A stretch of DNA of 22,459 nt, taken from NCBI GenBank assembly GCA_016296065.1, contig JAEDKA010000059.1:1-22459 (forward strand), written 5' to 3'. Below, one piece after another: positions 15,593 to 22,307 of this stretch (position 1 is its first letter; every line of letters begins with the position of its first letter). A program made the position numbers and the translations under genes. The stretch comes from Kiritimatiellia bacterium. Its GTDB lineage: Bacteria; Verrucomicrobiota; Kiritimatiellia; RFP12; UBA1067. The notes under the pieces were generated by a model, which searched no databases, had not been told where the DNA came from, and saw nothing but the letters and a program-made list of their open reading frames with translations.

Positions 15593-17053
15593 CTAGCGCG
15601 TCTCAAGGAGCATCTTCGCCCGCGCGTTGCCGAGACGAGCGGCGCGGTAGAGCCACGTCTCTCCCGCGGCAGTATTCTGCTCGACGCCGCGTCCGTCCAG
15701 ATAGCATTCCCCCACGAACGTCTGCGCCGGGGCGTGTCCGCTCTTGGCCGCCTCCAGCGCGAGCGCGAACGCGCCCTCCCGGTCCTGGTCTATGCCGATT
15801 CCATGCATCTTGCAGAACGCGAGGTCGCTCATCGCGGCGAGGTTCTTCTGCTCCGCAGCGAGAGTGTACCACTTCACCGCCTCGGCAACGTCCCTCTCGC
15901 AGCCCCTGCCCCTGTGGAGACAGAGCCCGAGCGACGCCTGCGCGTCGGAGTTGCCGGCCTTCGCCGCCATGCGGTACCACCGCACGGCCTCCACTTCGTT
16001 GGTCCACGTTCCCTGTCCGTACATGTACGCCTCTGCAAGCGCGCACTGGGCTACGGGATTCCCCTCCTCCGCCAGCCCCTTCAATCTCGCGAAATACGCG
16101 GCGGCGGGCTCGTTCGGACCCTTCGCGACGGTGACGAGGCGCGGCGGCGGATTAAGCCTTCTCGCCGCCCACTCGCGCAGCTCGCCGAGGTGGCAGAGCG
16201 CGATGCACGATGCGACTAGCGCGACGACGGCGAGCGCGGCAAATGCGCCGCGGACGAACCGGCCTCGCCGGAGCGCTGCGGCGAACGCGGCCGCCGATGG
16301 ATATCTGTCGCCCGGAAGCTCGCGCGTGGCGGTGCGTATCACTCCCTTTGCGAACGACGGCGGACTTCCCGCGTACATGGCGCGGAGCATCTTTCCGAGC
16401 GCGAACACGTCGCTCTGCACTGAGGCCTCGCCCTTCAGGAGCTGCTCGGGCGCGGCATAGTCGAGCGTCCCGACGCCGACGGGCTTGCCGTCGATTATGG
16501 AAACGCCGCGTCCGTGGCGCACTATCGGATCCGTCACGGCCGTCCCGCGGCGTTTGATGAGTCCTAGGTCGATCAGCACCGGCTCGCCGTCAGGACGCAC
16601 CAGCACATTCCCCGGCTTCAGGTCGCGGTGGATGTACCCGGCGTCGTGGAGATCCTGCACCGCCTTCGCGACGCGGCACATGAACCACGGAACGTCGCGG
16701 CGCGGCATGGGGTCTGGGATCGGAAGGAGATGCTCCATCACATAGTATGGCGAGCCCTCGAACTCGCCGCCGTCCATATAGCGCGGAAGCGACGGGAGGG
16801 ATAGGAACTTGAGCGCGTCCGCCTCGGACATGAAGCGCTCCTTTAGTCCGCGCGAGCCGTCGACGAGCAGCTTCAACGCGCCCTCGTGTCCGTACCGGAC
16901 GTTCGTCACGCGGTACACCTCGGCGGAGAGACCACGCCCGAGATACGCCTCGACGCGCCAGCACCCGACGACGTCGCCGCGCGAAAGCCGCGCGGACGGC
17001 TCCGCGCCGAACGTGCCGGACTCAAGCCAGCTCTCTACTCCCTTAGCGTCCAA
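15593..17053 (-). CDS. Membrane Ser/Thr protein kinase with extracytoplasmic Sel1 repeats
   Basis: A 486-residue Hanks-type kinase. Cytoplasmic residues 30-262 hold the kinase core: GRGLSAEVY loop (39-47), ATP-anchoring Lys61, catalytic HRDLKPGN (142-149, Asp144), DLG at 162-164 in place of the usual DFG, and GTLDYAAPEQ (195-204). A membrane helix spans about 268-287. Residues 318-486 are four to five Sel1-like repeats (AAKAGNSDAQASLGLCLHRG and similar), probably extracytoplasmic and protein-binding. It likely signals from the envelope; the trigger and targets are unknown. The start appears to be TTG at 17053 (LDAKGVESW) with AAAGGAA about 10 nt upstream, and TATACT lies farther up as a possible -10. 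It is separated from the esterase operon by that operon's promoter. Confidence 0.88.
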   Translation of the reverse strand: MDAKGVESWLESGTFGAEPSARLSRGDVVGCWRVEAYLGRGLSAEVYRVTNVRYGHEGALKLLVDGSRGLKERFMSEADALKFLSLPSLPRYMDGGEFEGSPYYVMEHLLPIPDPMPRRDVPWFMCRVAKAVQDLHDAGYIHRDLKPGNVLVRPDGEPVLIDLGLIKRRGTAVTDPIVRHGRGVSIIDGKPVGVGTLDYAAPEQLLKGEASVQSDVFALGKMLRAMYAGSPPSFAKGVIRTATRELPGDRYPSAAAFAAALRRGRFVRGAFAALAVVALVASCIALCHLGELREWAARRLNPPPRLVTVAKGPNEPAAAYFARLKGLAEEGNPVAQCALAEAYMYGQGTWTNEVEAVRWYRMAAKAGNSDAQASLGLCLHRGRGCERDVAEAVKWYTLAAEQKNLAAMSDLAFCKMHGIGIDQDREGAFALALEAAKSGHAPAQTFVGECYLDGRGVEQNTAAGETWLYRAARLGNARAKMLLETR

Positions 17054-17101
17054 GTGTGTGAATTCCTTTCCCTATCCGCTGAGAAAGTATACCATTTTCC
17101 C

Positions 17102-17167
17102 CTACACCGTGAAAGCGGCCGCGATAGCAAACATAGTTGCAACAACAAGACTCTTTTTCAAATTCAT
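17102..17167 (-). pseudogene. Signal-peptide-only micro-frame
   Basis: A 21-codon frame reads MNLKKSLVVATMFAIAAA then FTV and a stop. It has the exact shape of a bacterial signal peptide (basic start, hydrophobic core, small residues) with no mature protein after it. No Shine-Dalgarno is visible, and a family A repeat starts 25 bp upstream. It could be the stub of a deleted secreted gene or a short leader peptide for the kinase gene; I favour a stub. Confidence 0.4.
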
Positions 17168-17232
17168 ATTCGTGTTACCGTTTTTGTTTTAGACAGGATT
17201 TACAGGATTGACAGGATTTTCCGGCAGGCACC

Positions 17233-17262
17233 TTCCGTGTGATTCTGTGTGTTTCATGGTTC
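17233..17262. repeat. Family D short-word repeat
   Basis: A stuttering sequence of the words TTCCGTGTG, ATTCTGTGTG and TTTCATGGTTC, a fourth word family in this window. It is nested in the long family A element and is non-coding here. Confidence 0.5.
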
Positions 17263-17278
17263 AATATAATTGGCTCTT

Positions 17279-17408
17279 CGGAGTTTTTAGCGGAACATAA
17301 TGAGTAAAACTCCGACGGTTGAGGTTCTCGCTAACGCTTCACAGCTTCGCACTATTAAACCACAATCAGGAGACGCTATTTGCTGCTGATTGTAGCGGCC
17401 TTCGGCCG
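17279..17408. other. Cluster of three perfect hairpins
   Basis: CGGAGTTTT (17279) pairs with AAAACTCCG (17306), a 9-bp stem. CAATCAG (17363) pairs with CTGATTG (17386). CGGCC-TTC-GGCCG spans 17396-17408. The three lie inside the long family A element. They could be a structured RNA, part of a non-autonomous mobile element, or nested palindromic repeats; sequence alone does not decide. Confidence 0.45.
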
Positions 17409-17434
17409 ATAGAAACATAATCCTGTTAATCATG

Positions 17435-17816
17435 TTAATCGTGTCTAAAAGAACACTCGCTAACGACAACGGCGTTTGTCGGCGGGTCGAAGAACTCTGG
17501 CGGATCGACAAGTTTAAGCCGCGCACCCTTAAACCGCCATGCCGACTCAGCCGCGCCACCACAACACCGCCGCCTCCATCGCCAACACAGCCATCCCCGT
17601 CCTCGAATACGTCATCGCGAGCATCACGCAAAGCGTAACGCCGACAAGCCGTCCCGCCCACCGCCCCTTGCCGCGCCATCCACAACAGAACGGGAACAGC
17701 GCGCAGATCGCGGCGGCGGCATGGTTGGGGTTCGCAAAGCCGAACCCCTGCCGGACAACATCACCAACGACAAAATCCACTACGCGCCAATCCTCTGCCG
17801 CTCTTGATGGCCTCAA
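17435..17816 (-). pseudogene. Remnant of an O-antigen-ligase-like membrane protein
   Basis: An 89-codon frame (17547-17816) contains GFGFANPNHAAAAICALFPF, a second hydrophobic span and MTYSRTGMAVLAM. The NPNHAAA and SRTG motifs fit the O-antigen ligase/Wzy-type polymerase family, which joins sugar units at the periplasmic face. Full family members exceed 400 residues, so this is a middle piece. After its stop, another frame continues plausibly (AESAWRFKGARLKLVDPPEF) until a TAA inside the long family A element at 17435, suggesting a frameshift and then disruption. A second, shorter copy of the same motif lies at 20990-21068. Confidence 0.55.
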
Positions 17817-17846
17817 GCATCTGCTCAGCGATCAAAACGGCCTTCG

Positions 17847-18722
17847 TCACTCATTAGGCGTCGAGAGATTATCCATGTAGCGCTTCATATCCTGCAAGAA
17901 CTTTTCGATTTCAGTTGGCGTTATTTTTTCGTTTGGGAACCCAGAGAACGCCCTCCCGCAGAAGCTGACGCTCACCTCTCCGGTGGATTCGTCACACAAC
18001 ATTCCGACGCCGCATTCTCCATCCTTGCCGGGAACAATCTCGATCTCAGTCCCCGTAGCGACTTTCACGGGGCAAGATCCCTTTGCATCCAAGAGCTTTC
18101 CGCCGCGAATCAAGCATTCGACTCCATACACCGTCTTTGCTCCAACCAGTCCGAACACCATGACCATCCAGCCGTCTTCGCACACGAAACACGCGCGATT
18201 GCACCGACGCCCCGACTCCCAATCAATATGAACGCAAGAAGCGAATTCCATCGACTTGCCATGAGGCTTGCAGAATGCATCAATGCCACGCTGCAAGAAA
18301 TCAGGAAGCGTATCGGTCCCATCTGCGACCGCGTCAATATACATTCTTGGAGCAGAAAACGCACGCCCGACGACTCCGCCCTTCTTTGTCCTCCGCGGAA
18401 CGCCGACACCGCTGGGCTCGACCCGTATTCGGTGAGCCACGCCTGACAGCTTTCGCTCAACAGAGTCAAGCGACATACGAATATCTGCGCCCAAGAGGCC
18501 GGACTGCACATTCGCGGAGTCAACAACTACCGTTCCACACACTGGAAGCCATAATGGACCGACGCATTCCTGGCACCCCGAATAGATATCGCATCGGGAC
18601 CCTCTCAAAACGCCACATTCCTTCTCTTGACTCTGAAGAGGTATCTCAATCCTCGTCTCGCTCATCGCGCAACAACTAGCCCCCATCAAGCTAGCAACAA
18701 CAGCTAAACGCATCATCTTCAT
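17847..18722 (-). CDS. Exported cysteine-rich protein of unknown function
   Basis: A 291-residue protein with an N-terminal signal peptide (MKMMRLAVVASLMGASCC). GASCC is a poor lipobox, so signal peptidase I cleavage after about residue 20 seems likelier than lipidation. Many Cys residues in the mature part (for example SGCQECVGPLWLPVC and CKPHGKSMEFASCVHIDW) suggest disulfides. No domain is recognised. AAGGAG lies 6-7 nt before the ATG. It starts 51 bp behind the RHS fragment and is on the same strand. That position, with the lower GC, makes it a candidate partner or periplasmic immunity protein for the RHS tip; this is inferred from position only. Confidence 0.7.
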   Translation of the reverse strand: MKMMRLAVVASLMGASCCAMSETRIEIPLQSQEKECGVLRGSRCDIYSGCQECVGPLWLPVCGTVVVDSANVQSGLLGADIRMSLDSVERKLSGVAHRIRVEPSGVGVPRRTKKGGVVGRAFSAPRMYIDAVADGTDTLPDFLQRGIDAFCKPHGKSMEFASCVHIDWESGRRCNRACFVCEDGWMVMVFGLVGAKTVYGVECLIRGGKLLDAKGSCPVKVATGTEIEIVPGKDGECGVGMLCDESTGEVSVSFCGRAFSGFPNEKITPTEIEKFLQDMKRYMDNLSTPNE

Positions 18723-18773
18723 TTTTAACTCCTTGTTTTAGAAGAATTTAAGAATTGCGTGGCGTCCAGACTT

Positions 18774-19922
18774 TCATTCTGCCTTGCGCCTTATCATGTG
18801 TTGACCAGATTCCAAATTTGTTGTCCATTCGATGTGAGCCTTGCTTTCAACCTCGGCACCATTGGAACGTTTTTTCGTCACCGTTACATCCATACTAATT
18901 TTAGCAGCCCACTTCCAGTCTACCGCCTTCGTATTTTGATCAATTTTAACGATTGGTGATTTGGAATCTGGACTAAGCGTCATTTGGGCTGATAATTTGC
19001 ACTTCACACCGTCTTTGGCATACTGAGTAACATATAACACACCATTCCTCTGACCTATACCCAATGTCGCCTGCGGATTATCATAGTTATGATTGCAGTC
19101 CAACCAAACATCACCCAAATAAACTTCATAGTCAGGATCCTTGGCCTTATCAGGATCTATGTCCTCATCAGAAAATAACGCACCCAAATTGTACGTAACT
19201 CGGCCAATAATCACAATGTGACACCCCCACAAATCCGCTGAGCTCGTCACGCCGTTGTTGCAGTACGCCAACGCATTCCACCCATCCGGATACCCCATGG
19301 GATCGGCGGTCTGCCACTTGGCGAGGCCAGCGCGGTAATTGCGCATGAGGAAGGCGTGGCCGAGGCCTTCGACGTAGGGCTTGCCGGTATAGAAGTTGGA
19401 GTTCTGAGTTGGAGTTGGTAAGTCGACGGACAGATTCTCTCCGAATGCCGTGAGTGCGGCGGCGGAGTACTTGCCGTTTGACTTGGAGCCGACGGTCGTA
19501 CCGAGCATGTCGTTGAAGTACGAAGTGCCCTTCGAAGACGCAATCGGGTTACCTCCTCCGACGTGCGGCTCGTTGACGAACTGCTCGTCGCCGCGCTGGA
19601 TGAGGGCGAGGCCGTCCCAGAGGAAGGTTTCGGTTTGCGGCGTGCGCATATCGCCCGAGCGAAGCGAGCATTGCGAAGCAATGTCGCTAGAGGCGTGCGC
19701 GCCCGCCCTACCAATGCCGTCGCAGGATGCGGAGGTGAGTTGCCCGTCGGCGTGGTAGGTGAAAGTGCGGGTCGTGTCGACGTCGGTGACGGAGAGGCGA
19801 GCAGGAAACAACGAGGACAACTGAGAGGACAACCTGAGAGAGGACGGCTCGCAACCGCGAGCTGGTTCCCGCCGCGCAAGTTCGCGCGGCGTCTTTCTTA
19901 TGCTGTTCTTCAAGTTGTTCAC
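18774..19922 (-). CDS. RHS C-terminal fragment with variable tip
   Basis: The frame holds a YD repeat (TFTYHADGQLTSASCDGIGR, 54-72) and the RHS core end: FYTGKPYVEGLGHAFLMRN, then AKWQTADPMGYPDGWNALAY and ADLWG (to residue 233). This ends at the point where RHS proteins switch to a variable tip. Residues 234-382 are a 149-residue tip rich in predicted beta strands and Lys, with no toxin family I recognise. GC falls sharply near 19225, exactly at the core-tip border, as expected for swapped tips. The usual long RHS barrel is missing and the GTG at 19922 has no good ribosome site, so this is a truncated or orphan module. In-frame palindromes interrupt it at 19643-19703 and 19847-19890. Exported-protein genes lie on both sides. 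Confidence 0.7.
   Translation of the reverse strand: MNNLKNSIRKTPRELARREPARGCEPSSLRLSSQLSSLFPARLSVTDVDTTRTFTYHADGQLTSASCDGIGRAGAHASSDIASQCSLRSGDMRTPQTETFLWDGLALIQRGDEQFVNEPHVGGGNPIASSKGTSYFNDMLGTTVGSKSNGKYSAAALTAFGENLSVDLPTPTQNSNFYTGKPYVEGLGHAFLMRNYRAGLAKWQTADPMGYPDGWNALAYCNNGVTSSADLWGCHIVIIGRVTYNLGALFSDEDIDPDKAKDPDYEVYLGDVWLDCNHNYDNPQATLGIGQRNGVLYVTQYAKDGVKCKLSAQMTLSPDSKSPIVKIDQNTKAVDWKWAAKISMDVTVTKKRSNGAEVESKAHIEWTTNLESGQHMIRRKAE
19643..19703. repeat. REP-like palindrome insert in the RHS frame
   Basis: A 61-bp insert absent from the other RHS copy, which has a different 13-bp insert at the same spot (21788-21800). It folds as a compound hairpin: outer AGCGA/TCGCT (19658, 19684) and inner CATTGC-GAA-GCAATG (19669-19683). 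In frame it adds about 20 residues between GRA and PQTETF. Confidence 0.65.
19811..19890. repeat. Short-word repeat plus two palindromes at the RHS fragment start
   Basis: A GAGGACAAC-CTGAGA word is tandemly repeated at 19813-19845 (family E). Two perfect hairpins follow: GCTCGC-AACC-GCGAGC (19847-19862) and GCCGCGC-AAGTTC-GCGCGGC (19871-19890). All are translated in the RHS fragment N-terminus, giving an arginine- and serine-rich stretch unlike RHS protein. Confidence 0.6.
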
Positions 19923-19951
19923 GCTAATTCTAATTTCTTCGCGGGCTTAAA

Positions 19952-20884
19952 TCAAAATATCTGCCGTTTATCAAGCGAGCAGTTCCCCGTCGCTTGCCAT
20001 ATGTCACGCTCTTCAGGCGGCTTTGACAACCAATCTTGAATGCTCTGTAGATTTGGCACAGAGATGCGAATATCATCACATGAAACATCCGCACTATTCA
20101 GGAAATCTCGATTATACGCAATCCGCAAACTAATGGTTTCAGGGTCTGAAAGACGTAGCGAGAGAGCTGGTGACGACGAATGAATTATCGGCGTAGCGTC
20201 AAGCGGTCTTCCGTTCTTATTGATTTGATTTCCTTTTTTGGCATTAAAACTGCAAAACACTATGTCCATCAAGCCATTGACAGAAAATGCAAAAGTGGCC
20301 TCGCCCTCTTTGTTCATCGTTAAGCCATACATCAATACGCCGCGACCACAATTGATTTTAATCCGCCCCGACGAGCACAATATCTCGTTCAACTTCTTTT
20401 CACGGCGACTGCCATTCTCCAACAGACAAGTCAGAGGGCTGCTCGCGTCTCGCCCAAACCATGCGAATAAATCTCCGGCATCTATATCGAAAACATGTTC
20501 CACGCTCCCCTCAAATGTAACATTTGTTTCGGCACTTGCGCCAAGATATTGGATTTGATACCTCGTCGACGGTTCTATTTCTGCAACCGCGTTCTTTTGG
20601 GAACAGTCCCAGCCCGACACAGTCGCACTCTGCTCAACTCGCCGCAAAGGCATAACCGACCAAACCTTGCAGGTTCGACTCTCACAAGGAGAATCAACCT
20701 TGCAGGCCGCGGTCGGGAACCATATCATCTTCCCCGGCCCTTCCCTTTGGATGGTGTAGCAATCGCAGCTGAATGCGCTGGTTAAATCCCCTTCCAGCTC
20801 TCGTTCAAAGCTCAGGCGCTGGTCGGCCACCGACGACGAGGCAATGGCACAAGCAAGTGACAACACGAAGATCCTGATAGTCAT
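19952..20884 (-). CDS. Exported protein of unknown function
   Basis: A 310-residue protein with a signal peptide (MTIRIFVLSLACAIASSSVA, cleavage likely before DQR). I chose the ATG at 20884 because GAAGG lies 9 nt upstream; an ATG at 20899 would add five residues without a ribosome site. The mature part has several Cys pairs and beta-type segments, and no domain I recognise. It is AT-rich compared with the left half of the window. A 58-bp repeat with an extended -10 promoter lies about 48 bp upstream. The RHS fragment starts 30 bp downstream. It may belong to the RHS cassette or be an orphan partner gene of a lost tip; this is inference from position. Confidence 0.7.
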   Translation of the reverse strand: MTIRIFVLSLACAIASSSVADQRLSFERELEGDLTSAFSCDCYTIQREGPGKMIWFPTAACKVDSPCESRTCKVWSVMPLRRVEQSATVSGWDCSQKNAVAEIEPSTRYQIQYLGASAETNVTFEGSVEHVFDIDAGDLFAWFGRDASSPLTCLLENGSRREKKLNEILCSSGRIKINCGRGVLMYGLTMNKEGEATFAFSVNGLMDIVFCSFNAKKGNQINKNGRPLDATPIIHSSSPALSLRLSDPETISLRIAYNRDFLNSADVSCDDIRISVPNLQSIQDWLSKPPEERDIWQATGNCSLDKRQIF

Positions 20885-20931
20885 AGTTATAACCTTCATT
20901 TAATCTTTATTTCTCATTCTTACTTATTCCA

Positions 20932-20989
20932 GGATACACGCCTATTATATCAAATTTCCGCCCCTGCAAACGGGTGAAAGTCAGGGCAC
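20932..20989 (-). promoter_or_regulatory. Promoter-bearing 58-bp direct repeat, copy 1
   Basis: Identical base for base to 22308-22365. Read leftwards it contains TTTGCA, 15 nt, then TGATATAAT, an extended -10 (TGn-TATAAT). The start point would fall near 20937, about 50 nt before the exported-protein gene at 20884. Similarity fades just beyond the right end. Confidence 0.65.
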
Positions 20990-21068
20990 GTGAGCCGCCC
21001 CATCCCCAGCAGAACGGGAACAACGCGCAGATCGCGGCGGCGGCGTGGTTCGGATTGTAGAACCCGGC
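20990..21068 (-). pseudogene. Second O-antigen-ligase-like remnant
   Basis: About 56 bp (21001-21056) match 17677-17732 at roughly 50 positions and encode YNPNHAAAAICALFPFCWGW, the same motif as the 17.7-kb remnant. The similarity stops just before the 58-bp promoter repeat. Nothing else of the protein remains, so it is a relic. Confidence 0.55.
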
Positions 21069-21126
21069 CGCTAGGCTGGAAATATCGGTGCAGGCGAATT
21101 CCATATAACGCGTTCTGAAGAAAGGC

Positions 21127-21636
21127 TCAGGGGATGGCGTCCGCATTGGCGGGATAACCGAACGGCGTCAGCCGGATAGTCAATTCGGCAGGCTCATTCG
21201 ACGAGCTATACCCTTTCGCAAGTGTATATGTCCTGGAAGGCAGCCGCTGATCGCCCAAAACCGGCGTCAAGTCATCCTGCACGACGAGTCCGTGCAAATC
21301 GAACTTCGTCACGCCGGTGCAATCTTTTCCCATGCTGTTGTCAAAAACTCGAACTGTAGTATTGCTCACGGCATATGATTCCGTAATGAGCAATGTATAC
21401 CTGTTTCTTGGCAACGCAATCGAGCGACGCTCCTGCGACCCTTCACACCAGATTGCCAGGTCTTCGTCGAATTCCAGAACATCTATGTTGTACGAGACAA
21501 CACGTTTGTCCTCGAATTTATAATCCCTCAGCGGCGTAACACTAGCGTATTGATAGTGATGCAGCTTTGGCTTCCCGCAACCCGCCACGATAAGCATGAC
21601 GCATGCAGCCAACGTATACGTTAGACTAATTCTCAT
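21127..21636 (-). CDS. Small lipoprotein of unknown function
   Basis: A 169-residue predicted lipoprotein. The signal peptide MRISLTYTLAACVMLIVAGC ends in a good lipobox (VAGC, lipidated Cys20), and Lys at +3 argues against an Asp-type inner-membrane retention signal. The mature part has a regular beta pattern ending LTIRLTPFGYPANADAIP, with no domain recognised. The ATG at 21636 has GGAG 8-10 nt upstream and matches a signal-peptide start better than the in-frame codon at 21663. The start is 5 bp after the stop of the second RHS fragment, so it is likely translated from the same transcript. It is a candidate partner or immunity lipoprotein (inference). Confidence 0.75.
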   Translation of the reverse strand: MRISLTYTLAACVMLIVAGCGKPKLHHYQYASVTPLRDYKFEDKRVVSYNIDVLEFDEDLAIWCEGSQERRSIALPRNRYTLLITESYAVSNTTVRVFDNSMGKDCTGVTKFDLHGLVVQDDLTPVLGDQRLPSRTYTLAKGYSSSNEPAELTIRLTPFGYPANADAIP

Positions 21637-21641
21637 TTTGC

Positions 21642-21977
21642 TCACTCCACATATTCTTTCCACTCACTTGTCGTTGTCGATGGTGCCTTAATCGCACCTA
21701 TATAATTCGTAGCCTCAGGATCAAAATAAATCACCGTGCTTGTCCACACTTCATATGCCCAGTAGAGGAAGGTTTCGGTTTGCGGCGCACCCGGAGTGTG
21801 CGCCCTACCAATGCCGTCGCAGGATGCGGAGGCGAGCTGCCCGTCGGCGTGGTAGGTGAAGGTGCGGCGGCAGCGAACCGCCGCCGTCGACAGCCGGATG
21901 CGTGGATTGTTGCGCTGCCGCATCACGCCATCGACGCCTGAAGCTTCTTGACTTGCGCTAGCGAAAGTCCGGAACAT
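21642..21977 (-). pseudogene. Second RHS fragment, mostly deleted
   Basis: Residues around TFTYHADGQLASASCDGIGR match the 19.7-kb RHS copy. DNA blocks 21764-21787 and 21801-21867 match 19619-19642 and 19704-19770, the second block at about 64 of 67 positions. After PQTETF the RHS core is absent and an unrelated 30-residue tail follows (YWAYEVWTSTVIYFDPEATN, ending EWKEYVE). The N-terminal part overlaps the transposase remnant in another frame. It is a relic of an RHS tip whose core was deleted, leaving the lipoprotein gene behind. Confidence 0.65.
21788..21884. repeat. Palindromes in the second RHS fragment
   Basis: GGCGCAC and GTGCGCC arms near 21784-21804 form a hairpin at the same RHS position as the insert at 19643. 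A second perfect stem, GCGGCGG-CAGCGAA-CCGCCGC, spans 21864-21884 at the edge of the conserved YD block. Both are REP-like in size. Confidence 0.55.
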
Positions 21978-22288
21978 TCGGCGATCTCTTTCAGCATGAG
22001 CTTACCGTTGGCAAGCAATCGCTTCGCCGTCTCAATCATAGTTTCTCGCTTGCCCTCGCGTTTGCCGCGGGCCTCGCCGCGGGCCTCGATTCTTTCCATT
22101 GCTTCGCACATATAGAGCCTCCCTTCTTCTGAATTCTTGAATTGACTTACTCTCTTCTTGAGAAGATCGAAATGCATCTTCGCTGCATCAGGGCACAGCA
22201 AATCATGCATTAGCCTGCCTATCTCGGTCGCGCTTCGCGTCGCTCCGTTTACGTAGACTGGGCATCTTTTCCCTCTCCTCTGAATTAC
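21923..22288 (-). pseudogene. C-terminal remnant of an Rpn-family PD-(D/E)XK transposase
   Basis: In frame the stretch reads VYVNGATRSATEIGRLMHDL, then KMHFDLLKKRVSQFKNSEEG, then a MCEAMERIEARGEARGKREG charged helix and a final EIAECSGLSLAQVKKLQ helix-turn-helix-like tail. This order is typical of the C-terminus of Rpn/PD-(D/E)XK nuclease family transposases, which promote recombination. The nuclease domain and a start codon are missing upstream (a stop lies near 22289), so it is a relic; an internal ATG at 22210 could still yield a 95-residue piece. It overlaps the second RHS fragment. Confidence 0.7.
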
Positions 22289-22307
22289 CTACGTCACACA
22301 CGAATCG

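Larger units (their letters stand above)
17192..17445. repeat. Long family A element with internal cargo
   Basis: The left arm GACAGGATTTACAGGATT (17192) and the inverted right arm, from AATCCTGTTAATCATGTT to GTGTC (17445), are the same ends as the short copies, but here they enclose about 200 bp. The inside has a different short-word repeat (17233-17262, words like GTGTGATTCTGTGTG) and three hairpins. Flanks are TTTT on the left and AAAA on the right, as in the short copies. No protein is encoded inside. Confidence 0.7.

Noticed and set aside
17279..17408. Integron attC sites
   Set aside because: The hairpins lack the paired core-site consensus (RYYYAAC and complement), and no integrase or cassette array is visible.
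18660..18722. Lipoprotein call for the Cys-rich exported protein
   Set aside because: GASCC lacks the aliphatic residue expected at -3 of a lipobox; a plain signal peptide is more likely.
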